From a virus, in the IMG/VR virus record IMGVR_UViG_3300047476_000363, positions 1-24,987 of that record: 24,987 bases of DNA, one strand, 5' to 3'. Below, one piece after another: positions 13,663 through 21,319 of this stretch (position 1 is the first letter of the stretch; every line of letters starts with the position of its first letter). The notes under the pieces are model-generated. The model had not been told where the DNA came from. It did not search any database and saw only the letters and a program-made list of their open reading frames with translations. Both the position numbers and the translations under genes were made by a program.

Positions 13663-13935
13663 TTGCACACTATAGTAGAGCTTCGAGAGCTGTTTCAGCA
13701 GCATAAGATCAGAATCGAAGAATCAATGGGCTGGTACTTGAAATGTAATGGCGACAGATGGACCATGTTAGATGATGTGTACTATCTGAATGACAAGCCA
13801 GTAACAAAGAAAGAAGTTTCAGCATACGCAAAGAAGGGTTCAGTTGCGAAACGGGATCCTGCATTTTCAAAAAAGATGACACCAAAAGAAGGATATGAAC
13901 ATGACAGTGAAAGCATTGAAGTTGACGACGAGTGA
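13663..13935 (+). CDS. Hypothetical protein, 90 aa, TTG start
   Basis: 90 aa with a basic middle and an acidic tail (ESIEVDDE). The best start is TTG 13663, just after the upstream TGA (13659-13661), with GGAG at 13651-13654 eight nt before it; this gives MHTIVELRELFQQHKIRIEESMGWYLK. An in-frame ATG at 13549 would overlap the upstream gene by 113 nt and has no ribosome site, so I reject it. The 3' end overlaps the next gene by 35 nt. No function recognised. Confidence 0.55.
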   Translation: MHTIVELRELFQQHKIRIEESMGWYLKCNGDRWTMLDDVYYLNDKPVTKKEVSAYAKKGSVAKRDPAFSKKMTPKEGYEHDSESIEVDDE

Positions 13936-14200
13936 AGAAATTCTTGGCGAAGTTGTAGTTGAAAACGACAAGGTCGTCGCACTCAAGAATGTAGTTGCAG
14001 TTGCTATTCAGCCTGGCCCAGATGGTCGTGCGGCATTGGGCTTCTTGCCTTTCATGCCATACCTTGGCAAGAACAAGACAATTACATTTGATATCGACCA
14101 TATTATTTTGTGTGAAGAAGTTGACGATGCGATGGCAAACCAGTATAATAGCGTATTCGGCGGAATTGTTGTGCCGCCAAAGCAGCTAATTACGGGGTAA
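13901..14200 (+). CDS. Sm/LSm-like small phage protein
   Basis: 99 aa. VKALKLTTSEEILGEVVVENDKVVALKNVVAVAIQP is the typical strand order of an Sm-like fold. The C-terminal EVDDAMANQYNSVFGGIVVPPKQLIT is very like a family I recall from T4-type cyanophages. ATG 13901 has AGAAGGA at 13887-13893; ATG 13895 is less likely. It lies directly before DNA polymerase (2-nt gap). It probably forms an oligomeric ring that binds RNA or protein, but no specific role is known. Confidence 0.65.
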   Translation: MTVKALKLTTSEEILGEVVVENDKVVALKNVVAVAIQPGPDGRAALGFLPFMPYLGKNKTITFDIDHIILCEEVDDAMANQYNSVFGGIVVPPKQLITG

Positions 14201-14202
14201 GA

Positions 14203-16707
14203 GTGAAATTCTACACGAATGTTTTGGTCTATGGTAAGTCGATCCTCTATCGCGGTGTTGAAGACGGCAAGCGAGTTGCTCGCCGCATAGAGTATCGGCC
14301 TACGTTTTATGTGCCCGCAAAGGGACGCTCTGAGTGGCGTACCCTTTCGGGTGACTACGTTGAACCCATCGAACCTGGGAACATCAACGATGCGCGTGAA
14401 TTCATCGAGAGATACAAGGACGTTGATACGTTTCCCATCTATGGTCTCAATCGTTATGAATATGCGTTCATCTCTGATGAATTCCCAGACGATGTCTTTT
14501 GGGATAGGGATCAGGTCAGGGTCTGCTATCTTGATATCGAGGTTGCTTCTGATGATGGCTTTCCTGAGCCAGCAGATGCTAACAAAGAAATTACAGCCAT
14601 CACCGTAAAGACTGGTGATTACACTCACACATATGGCTGTGGCGAATACACTCCTCATAAGACTGGCCTTGGGTACAGCAAGTGTTCCAACGAACATGAG
14701 TTGTTGACTAGGTTCGTAAATGACTTCAGTGAATCGCATCCAGATATCATCACTGGTTGGAACGTCAAGTTCTTTGACATTCCGTATCTCGTAAATCGTA
14801 TCACGCGTGTTCTTGGCGAGGACTACACGATCAAGCTTTCGCCATGGAAGAAGGTGAGCCAGCGCGAGACTACGATTATGAATCGTGTACAGATTCACTT
14901 CGACATCTTCGGTATCGCCATCCTTGACTATCTTGATCTGTACAAGAAGTACAGCTTCACACCTCAAGAGTCGTATAGGCTTGACCATGTTGCCTCTATG
15001 GAACTGGGTGAGAAGAAGATCGACTACTCTGAGTTCGCTAATCTTCATGAGTTGTACAAGCATGACTTCCAAAAGTTTATCGAGTATAACATCAAGGACG
15101 TTGAGCTTGTCGAGAAGCTGAACGATAAGGGCAGGTTGATTGAGCTTGCTCTGACTCTTGCGTACGATAACAAGGTTAACTATGATGATGTGTTCTCGCA
15201 GGTTCGTATGTGGGATACCATCATCTACAACCATCTGAAGAAGAGCAAGATCGTCATTCCTCAGATGAAGCAGGGCGAGAAGGCTGCAGCATACGAAGGC
15301 GCATATGTCAAGGATCCGCTCGTTGGTATGCATAACTGGGTTGCTTCGTTTGACCTGAACAGTCTGTATCCGCACTTGATTATGCAGTACAACATCTCAC
15401 CAGAGACGCTGACTCATGTCAATGGTATTCCTACGGTTGATGTTCTGACTCTGCTAAATCAAACTCATGATCTTTCTGCGCTCAAGGAATTGGAAGTTAC
15501 GCTGACGCCGAACAATCAGTTCTTCAAGACCAAGAAGCAGGGTTTCCTGCCGAAGATCATGGATACGATGTACAAGGATCGTAGCCGATACAAGAAGATG
15601 GCCATGGACGCCAAGAAGAAGATTGAGAAGGTTCGTGATGACAAGGTTCAGGTTGAGTATCTCGAGAAGGAAATCGCCAGATACAATAACCTACAGATGG
15701 CAAAGAAGGTATCTCTGAACTCAGCTTATGGCGCGATTGGCAATAAATACTTCCGATTCTTCGACATCCGCATCGCCGAAGCAATCACTCTATCGGGTCA
15801 GCTGTCGATTCGCTGGATTGAGAACAAGCTGAATGGCTACATGAGCAAACTTGTACAGAAGGAACAGGACTATGTCATTGCGTCAGATACTGATTCCATT
15901 TATCTCAACCTTGCTCCACTGGTTGATAAGTTCATACCGAAGGAAAAATCGACTGCTGACGTTATCAGACTCATGGACAAAATCTGTGAAGATAAGGTTC
16001 AACCTTTTATTGATAAGTCTTATCAAGAGCTTGCTGACTACGTTAACGCATATAGCCAAAAGATGCAAATGAAGCGAGAGACCCTCGCCAACAAAGCAAT
16101 CTGGACTGCAAAGAAACGATATATCTTGAATGCGTACAACGTCGAAGGCGTTGAGTATGCAGAGCCAAAGCTCAAGATCATGGGTCTTGAGGCGATCAAG
16201 TCGTCAACTCCTGCTGCTTGCCGTGACAAGATTAAGCAAGCGTTCAAGATTATCATGAGCCAAGACGAAGCTAGGATGATCTCTTTCATTGAGCAGTTCA
16301 GAGAAGAATTCAGGAAGCTGCCGATTGAGGATATTTCGTTCCCTCGCTCTGTGAATGGTGTGACTGAATACTATGACGCTCTACACATCTTCAAGAAGGG
16401 AACTCCTATCCATGTCAAGGGCGTGCTGGTGTATAACCATGCGATCAACGAGCGCAAACTAAATAAAAAGTATCAACTCATCAAAGAAGGTGAGAAGATC
16501 AAGTTTTGCTATCTCAAGCAGCCCAATCCGTTCAAGAACAATACTATAGCGTTCTTGAATGCTCTGCCTAAAGAGTTGCGCGTTGAAGAGTTTATTGACT
16601 ACGACTTGCAGCTTGAGAAGTCATTCATAGAACCTCTTAAGATTATTCTTGATTGTATTGGATGGCGAGTTGAACACACAGCTACTCTAGAGGATTTGTT
16701 CTCATGA
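14203..16707 (+). CDS. 43: DNA polymerase, family B (gp43)
   Basis: 834-aa replicative polymerase (T4 gp43 is 898 aa). The 3'-5' exonuclease motifs are intact: Exo I YLDIEV (D111, E113), Exo II GWNVKFFDIPY (N187, D192), Exo III YNIKDVEL (Y295, D299). Polymerase motifs: A SFDLNSLYP (382-390, D384), B KKVSLNSAYGAIGN (501-514), C ASDTDSIYL (560-568, D562, D564). It starts at GTG 14203, 2 nt after the Sm-like gene. The C-terminus ATLEDLFS is the expected gp45-binding peptide and closely matches the tails of the dioxygenase and GT-B genes at the left end. The GAGGA in the codons of that tail also serves as ribosome site for the next gene, whose ATG overlaps the stop. Confidence 0.97.
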   Translation: MKFYTNVLVYGKSILYRGVEDGKRVARRIEYRPTFYVPAKGRSEWRTLSGDYVEPIEPGNINDAREFIERYKDVDTFPIYGLNRYEYAFISDEFPDDVFWDRDQVRVCYLDIEVASDDGFPEPADANKEITAITVKTGDYTHTYGCGEYTPHKTGLGYSKCSNEHELLTRFVNDFSESHPDIITGWNVKFFDIPYLVNRITRVLGEDYTIKLSPWKKVSQRETTIMNRVQIHFDIFGIAILDYLDLYKKYSFTPQESYRLDHVASMELGEKKIDYSEFANLHELYKHDFQKFIEYNIKDVELVEKLNDKGRLIELALTLAYDNKVNYDDVFSQVRMWDTIIYNHLKKSKIVIPQMKQGEKAAAYEGAYVKDPLVGMHNWVASFDLNSLYPHLIMQYNISPETLTHVNGIPTVDVLTLLNQTHDLSALKELEVTLTPNNQFFKTKKQGFLPKIMDTMYKDRSRYKKMAMDAKKKIEKVRDDKVQVEYLEKEIARYNNLQMAKKVSLNSAYGAIGNKYFRFFDIRIAEAITLSGQLSIRWIENKLNGYMSKLVQKEQDYVIASDTDSIYLNLAPLVDKFIPKEKSTADVIRLMDKICEDKVQPFIDKSYQELADYVNAYSQKMQMKRETLANKAIWTAKKRYILNAYNVEGVEYAEPKLKIMGLEAIKSSTPAACRDKIKQAFKIIMSQDEARMISFIEQFREEFRKLPIEDISFPRSVNGVTEYYDALHIFKKGTPIHVKGVLVYNHAINERKLNKKYQLIKEGEKIKFCYLKQPNPFKNNTIAFLNALPKELRVEEFIDYDLQLEKSFIEPLKIILDCIGWRVEHTATLEDLFS

Positions 16708-17534
16708 TTATGATACCGTTAGTATTTCTTTCTGGCATTATGCTCTCAGTGACCGCAGCCTACTATTCCATAGTCGGACTAATTGCAATCTTTCCTGGCG
16801 AAACAGTTGCTATTATAGCAATGGGCGCAACTCTAGAAATAGGTAAGCTTGTTGCTGCTTCTTGGTTGTATAAGAATTGGAAGACTGCTCCTGTTCTTCT
16901 GAAGACTTATATGGTAATTGCGGTTGCCATGTTGATGTTCATCACATCGATGGGCATTTTTGGCTTTCTCTCCAAGGCGCACTTGGAGCATACAGCAACA
17001 ACCACATCAGATACTTCGTATGAACTTCAGACTGTGAATGATACAATTGCCTCTAGAGAAAAGAGTATCGCACTTATCGAACGCCAGCTGAATAACATTG
17101 ATCGCTCGCTTGAAAGATATCTTGACGGTGGTAATGTCGCAGTTGGACTTGCGCAAAAGCGTAGGCTTGATGGTGAACGTAAGGCTCTAGAAACTGAACG
17201 CAAGTCTGTTGAAGTTGAATTAGTTGAACTGAAAGGCCAGCGCAACAAGTTATCTGCAGAAGTTCAGAAACAAGAGGTTGAGGTTGGTCCACTGAAATAT
17301 ATTGCGGAGTTAGTGTATGGCGAGGAAGACGCTAAAAGTCATTTTGATTCTGCTGTTCGTGGTGTCATCATACTTCTCATTATGGTTTTTGACCCTCTTG
17401 CTGTGGTTCTACTTCTAGCTGCTAACGCCAGTATGACTGTAAACTCAGTTGACATCAAGCCCAAAAGAAAGTATACTAGGAGAAAGCCAATAGCTTCTCA
17501 CACAATAGAAGATGTAATGTATGTCACTACTTGA
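16704..17534 (+). CDS. Multi-pass membrane protein with long coiled coil
   Basis: 276 aa. Three hydrophobic helices lie in the first 90 residues, then a heptad-rich coiled coil from about 105 to 200 (REKSIALIERQLNNIDRSLERYL and similar). A fourth helix at about 218-243 (GVIILLIMVFDPLAVVLLLAAN) is followed by a basic tail (KPKRKYTRRKP). I recall membrane/coiled-coil proteins of this layout next to replication genes in T4-type cyanophages; the function is unknown. ATG 16704 overlaps the polymerase stop, and it overlaps uvsX by 14 nt, so it is translationally tied to replication genes. It could anchor replication or recombination at the membrane, which is pure inference from position. Confidence 0.65.
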   Translation: MIMIPLVFLSGIMLSVTAAYYSIVGLIAIFPGETVAIIAMGATLEIGKLVAASWLYKNWKTAPVLLKTYMVIAVAMLMFITSMGIFGFLSKAHLEHTATTTSDTSYELQTVNDTIASREKSIALIERQLNNIDRSLERYLDGGNVAVGLAQKRRLDGERKALETERKSVEVELVELKGQRNKLSAEVQKQEVEVGPLKYIAELVYGEEDAKSHFDSAVRGVIILLIMVFDPLAVVLLLAANASMTVNSVDIKPKRKYTRRKPIASHTIEDVMYVTT

Positions 17535-18585
17535 AAAATTGAAGAAGAACTCTACGATCAAGGATTCATCTATCCTAACCAAGTCGAAGTTCTTCGCTGC
17601 GAAGGATATGATTCCTACATCTATCCCCGCATTGAATATTGCGTTGTCTGGTAGTATTGATGGCGGATTTACGCCTGGCCTCACTATGTGGGCTGGTCCA
17701 TCGAAGCACTTTAAGACTGCCTTCAGCCTGTTGATGGTCAAGGCATATCAGGAGAAGTATCCTGATTCTGTAATCCTGTTCTATGACTCAGAGTTCGGCT
17801 CGCCTCAGAGCTACTTCAAGTCGTTCGGTATCAACACCGATCAGATTATCCACACTCCAATCACTGACGTTGAGCAGCTGAAGTTCGATATCATGAACCA
17901 GCTGAAGAACCTAGAGCGCGGTGAGCGTGTTATGATTGTTGTTGACTCCATCGGCAACCTTGCTTCCAAGAAGGAAGTCGAAGATGCGCTGGATCAGAAG
18001 TCTGTTGGTGATATGACTCGTGCCAAGCAGATCAAGTCGCTGTTCCGTATGGTGACACCGCATCTGACGCTGAAGGATATTCCTATGGTCGTGGTGAACC
18101 ATACCTATATGGAAATCGGCATGTTCCCCAAGGCTATTGTTGGCGGCGGCACTGGTTCGTACTACAGCGCCGATAACATCTACATCCTTGGTCGTCAGCA
18201 AGAGAAGGAAGGTACTGAGATCGTCGGTTACAACTTCATTATTAATGTTGAAAAGTCTCGCTATGTGCGCGAGAAGGCGAAGATCCCTGTGACTGTCACC
18301 TATGAGGGTGGTATCAACAAGTGGTCTGGTCTACTTGAGATTGCTCTCGAGACTGGTCACGTCACCAAGCCTAGCAATGGCTGGTACTCTCGCATGAATG
18401 CTGATGGTGAGATTGAGCAGAAGAAGTGGCGTGCTGCTGATACTGAGTCGGCTGAGTTCTGGGATCCTCTGCTAGCAATGCAGTCATTCACTGATGCCAT
18501 TCAGGGAATGTATCAGTTCTCGTCTAATGTCATGGGGTCACCTGATGACGTTGAGCTTGTTGCTGATGAGGATGAGGAAGCATGA
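17521..18585 (+). CDS. uvsX: UvsX recombinase (RecA family)
   Basis: 354 aa (T4 UvsX is 391). It has the UvsX-type Walker A GPSKHFKT (59-66) and Walker B RVMIVVDSIGNL (136-147, D142). FYDSEFGSP follows the first strand, SVGDMTRAKQIKSLFR and VVVNHTYMEIGMFPK lie around the L1 region, and VGGGTGSYYSADNI around L2. It forms filaments on ssDNA and carries out strand exchange for recombination-dependent replication. The acidic end DEDEEA parallels other UvsX tails. ATG 17521 lies inside the previous gene; the stop overlaps the next ATG. Confidence 0.95.
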   Translation: MSLLEKLKKNSTIKDSSILTKSKFFAAKDMIPTSIPALNIALSGSIDGGFTPGLTMWAGPSKHFKTAFSLLMVKAYQEKYPDSVILFYDSEFGSPQSYFKSFGINTDQIIHTPITDVEQLKFDIMNQLKNLERGERVMIVVDSIGNLASKKEVEDALDQKSVGDMTRAKQIKSLFRMVTPHLTLKDIPMVVVNHTYMEIGMFPKAIVGGGTGSYYSADNIYILGRQQEKEGTEIVGYNFIINVEKSRYVREKAKIPVTVTYEGGINKWSGLLEIALETGHVTKPSNGWYSRMNADGEIEQKKWRAADTESAEFWDPLLAMQSFTDAIQGMYQFSSNVMGSPDDVELVADEDEEA

Positions 18586-19112
18586 TACTTGCATATATGC
18601 TGAACAAGATTGCAACATTACAGTTCTGGTGGGTAGATAAGACCCTGAAGTTGGATAGAGACTTCAGGTATAGTCTAGACGATGCCCTAGAAGAAGATGC
18701 CTTTACGATAGAGATAATTAGTGGAAAGTTTGCTGGAGTAAAGATTCGATATGGCCAAATCAAAGTAAGAGAGGATTCAAATGGTAATGCCTTCATTGAC
18801 GTTGAGTCTACCGTAGTAGCTAACCCAAAGAACGTCAATGTAAAGTGTAAAAAGTTTGACAGACTATGCTCAAACATAGTAAGATTGATCCTGATCGAAT
18901 CTATTAAGGTGGCGGCGAATGAAACTAGAGACGTTGATTTTGTTGAATTTGATGAAGAACGAGGAGTTCGCGAGGAAGACGATCCCCTATATCAAGCCAG
19001 AGTACCTGCAAGAAAATCACGAAAGAGTAATGTTTCAGGAGATTCAGGAGTACATTCAAAAGTACAACGCCCAGCCAAGCGTCGCAGCCGTAAAGATCGC
19101 ACTGAAGGATAA
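18582..19112 (+). CDS. Small phage protein overlapping gp41 by 194 nt
   Basis: 176 aa. Residues 1-112 look like a real domain (FRYSLDDALEEDAFTIEIISGKFAGVKIRYGQIKV), a pattern I recall between uvsX and gp41 in cyanophage-like genomes. The last 64 residues are low-complexity, highly charged (KSRKS, KRRSRKDR) and read in another frame of the helicase gene. ATG 18582 overlaps the uvsX stop (ATGA). The tail may be translated but functionless, a consequence of a lost stop codon. A sequencing error near 18900 is another explanation. Confidence 0.6.
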   Translation: MILAYMLNKIATLQFWWVDKTLKLDRDFRYSLDDALEEDAFTIEIISGKFAGVKIRYGQIKVREDSNGNAFIDVESTVVANPKNVNVKCKKFDRLCSNIVRLILIESIKVAANETRDVDFVEFDEERGVREEDDPLYQARVPARKSRKSNVSGDSGVHSKVQRPAKRRSRKDRTEG

Positions 19113-20286
19113 TAAGAAACTCACCGAGACGCAGTTGAAGAACTGCGTCGAAGTCTTGAATGACATAAATAATGCTGATGCCGAGAAGGATCAACAGTGG
19201 CTTCTCGACGCGACTGAAAAGTTTTGTCAGGAACGAGCGATCTACAATGCTATCATGGATTCAATTCAAATTTTGGATGATAAAGATCCTGCAAGAGGCA
19301 AGGGGAGCATTCCTACGCTTCTCAGCGATGCTCTTGCTGTTTCCTTTGATCCTCATATTGGTCATGACTACATGGACATGTATTCTAATCGTTATGACTT
19401 TTACCATCGCGTGGAAAAGCGTATCCCGTTTGACCTCGACTACTTCAACAAAATAACCAGGGGTGGCCTGCCTCAGAAGACTCTGAACATTGCGTTGGCT
19501 GGTACTGGCGTTGGTAAGTCTTTGTTCATGTGCCATGTCGCGGCTAACTGTATGATGCAGAACTACAACGTTCTGTACATCACTCTCGAGATGTCTGAAG
19601 AAAAGATTGCCGAGCGTATCGACGCTAACCTGTTGAATGTGACTCTAGATGATCTGATGCTGATGCCGAAAGATCTCTACGATAAGCGAATGAAGAAGCT
19701 GAAGGAAACGGTCAAGGGTAAGTTGATCATCAAGGAATATCCAACTGCCGCCGCCAATCCAGCACACTTCAGAGCACTTATCAATGATCTTAAACTCAAG
19801 AAGAACTTTAAGCCTGATATCATTTTTGTTGATTATCTTAATATATGCGCTTCTTCAAGAATCAAGGCAGGAGCCAACATCAACTCCTACACCTACATTA
19901 AAGCCATTGCAGAGGAACTTCGAGGTCTTGCCGTTGAATGTAATGTGCCTCTGGTGTCAGCAACCCAGACCACTCGCTCAGGCTTCACCAACTCTGATCC
20001 TGGTCTAGAAGATACCTCTGAGTCGTTTGGCTTGCCAGCTACAGCCGACTTGATGTTTGCGCTGATCAGTACTGAGGAACTGCAGAACCTGAACCAGATA
20101 ATGGTGAAGCAGCTGAAGAACCGCTACAATGATCCTACGCTAAATAAGAGGTTCACCATTGGTATTGACAAGGCCAAGATGAAGCTATATGATCTGGAGT
20201 TAAGTGCCCAGATGAACATATCTGATTCTGGTCAAGCGGAACAACCAAAGAATAGCAAGTCAAAGTTTAGCGGACTCAAGGTGTAG
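18919..20286 (+). CDS. 41: Replicative DNA helicase (gp41, DnaB-like)
   Basis: 455 aa (T4 gp41 is 475). N-terminal domain like T4 (LILLNLMKNEEFARKTIPYIKPEYL), then SFDPHIGHDYMD (142-153, T4 SFDSYVGHDWMD) and the RecA-like motor. Walker A is AGTGVGKS (194-201), then LYITLEMSEEKIAERIDANLL (219-239), Walker B IIFVDYLNIC (301-310), and a SESFGLPATADLMFAL segment. It is a hexameric 5'-3' helicase that unwinds the fork. ATG 18919 is supported by alignment to the T4 N-terminus, which means the 194-nt overlap with the upstream frame is real in the sequence. Confidence 0.95.
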   Translation: MKLETLILLNLMKNEEFARKTIPYIKPEYLQENHERVMFQEIQEYIQKYNAQPSVAAVKIALKDNKKLTETQLKNCVEVLNDINNADAEKDQQWLLDATEKFCQERAIYNAIMDSIQILDDKDPARGKGSIPTLLSDALAVSFDPHIGHDYMDMYSNRYDFYHRVEKRIPFDLDYFNKITRGGLPQKTLNIALAGTGVGKSLFMCHVAANCMMQNYNVLYITLEMSEEKIAERIDANLLNVTLDDLMLMPKDLYDKRMKKLKETVKGKLIIKEYPTAAANPAHFRALINDLKLKKNFKPDIIFVDYLNICASSRIKAGANINSYTYIKAIAEELRGLAVECNVPLVSATQTTRSGFTNSDPGLEDTSESFGLPATADLMFALISTEELQNLNQIMVKQLKNRYNDPTLNKRFTIGIDKAKMKLYDLELSAQMNISDSGQAEQPKNSKSKFSGLKV

Positions 20287-20287
20287 A

Positions 20288-21316
20288 ATGGCTAAATTGA
20301 AACCACAAGATTTTACTGGTTTAGCTGGTAAAGAGATAACTGTATCTGCTCTTAAAGCATCTATAGTAAAATCAATTCAAGCCAGAAAAGATCTGGACAT
20401 GAACTTGAGAAATTATCTGCTGAAGTTGACAGAGTATGTTGATGGCAACGCAGGCGAACTTGCGACCATGAAGAAAATCTATTCAAAGGTAGAAGCTTCT
20501 GATAAGAACGCCATAAAGAAAGATTTCTCAGAAATAATTGCTGCTCTTGTTATCAGGAACATGCCAAAATCTCAGAGAGATAAGTTGAACCTAACGATAT
20601 CTGCACAGTCCAAGGTGTTTATTCCTACTGCTGGCAACTATCCTCTCGTAGATTTTATGATCAAGAGCTCTGGTGGAGTTGTTGATAATTACTCAGTTAA
20701 GATCATGGGCAAAACTACAAATACAGTTAAGGCTCAGGATGTGCTGGAAACAGTTTCACCTAAACTGAAAAAGAAAAATCCAAAAGAAACAGCTATTCTG
20801 GAATGCGTAGCTGAGAATGACGCAAAGCTTGGACCGATACTGGCTCTTGCAAGTATTATTGATGAGATGCCAGTGAAAAATGGTCCGATGAAGAACAAGT
20901 TCAAGACGTTATGCAAGTCTAAACAAATTAAAAATGATGTTCTAAAAGAACAAGATGTTGACTGGTGGGTATTCTTTGAGCCTATCATGGACAAGTATTA
21001 CTCCAAGGGAAAACCTACTCTAGCTAAAGCTTGGAAGAAAGGTTATTGCTATGATGCATTAACTGTCCTTGCGCAGTATAGCGTTGCTGATCACACCAAA
21101 GATATGAATTGGGGCGACTTCGTCGACGAGATTCAAAAGAAGGTCACATACTTCAAGTTCGACATCAACACTGCGGGTGTTCCAGCCCATGACGTAATTA
21201 ATGGCTTGTCTGAGAGAAAGCCTGGGCAAAAGTTCAGACTGAGAGCCAAGAGCCGACTGAAAGAATCAGATCCTTCTTCTAGATCTGGCCAAGATAAGTT
21301 AGGAATCCAACCATAA
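20288..21316 (+). CDS. Unknown protein, 342 aa, possible PD-(D/E)xK-like nuclease
   Basis: 342 aa, Lys-rich, with no clear family. In the middle, FIPTAGNYPLVDFMIKSSGG (111-130) is followed by NYSVKIMGKTTNTVKAQDVL (134-153). D122 and the SVK at 136-138, with E83 in an upstream helix (FSEIIAALVI), give the E...D...(S)xK order of a restriction-endonuclease-like core, so a nuclease is a reasonable but unproven idea. The C-terminal half is helical, ending in a basic Arg/Lys/Ser tail. ATG 20288 follows the gp41 stop by 1 nt with AAGGTG at 20279-20284. It could instead be a structural or DNA-binding protein. Confidence 0.55.
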   Translation: MAKLKPQDFTGLAGKEITVSALKASIVKSIQARKDLDMNLRNYLLKLTEYVDGNAGELATMKKIYSKVEASDKNAIKKDFSEIIAALVIRNMPKSQRDKLNLTISAQSKVFIPTAGNYPLVDFMIKSSGGVVDNYSVKIMGKTTNTVKAQDVLETVSPKLKKKNPKETAILECVAENDAKLGPILALASIIDEMPVKNGPMKNKFKTLCKSKQIKNDVLKEQDVDWWVFFEPIMDKYYSKGKPTLAKAWKKGYCYDALTVLAQYSVADHTKDMNWGDFVDEIQKKVTYFKFDINTAGVPAHDVINGLSERKPGQKFRLRAKSRLKESDPSSRSGQDKLGIQP

Positions 21317-21319
21317 TTT

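Noticed and set aside
14008-15375. 455-codon open frame on the minus strand opposite the Sm-like gene and the polymerase N-terminus
   Set aside because: It lies fully antisense to well-supported genes, has no ribosome site or family pattern, and its composition is that of a reverse-frame shadow of codon-biased DNA.
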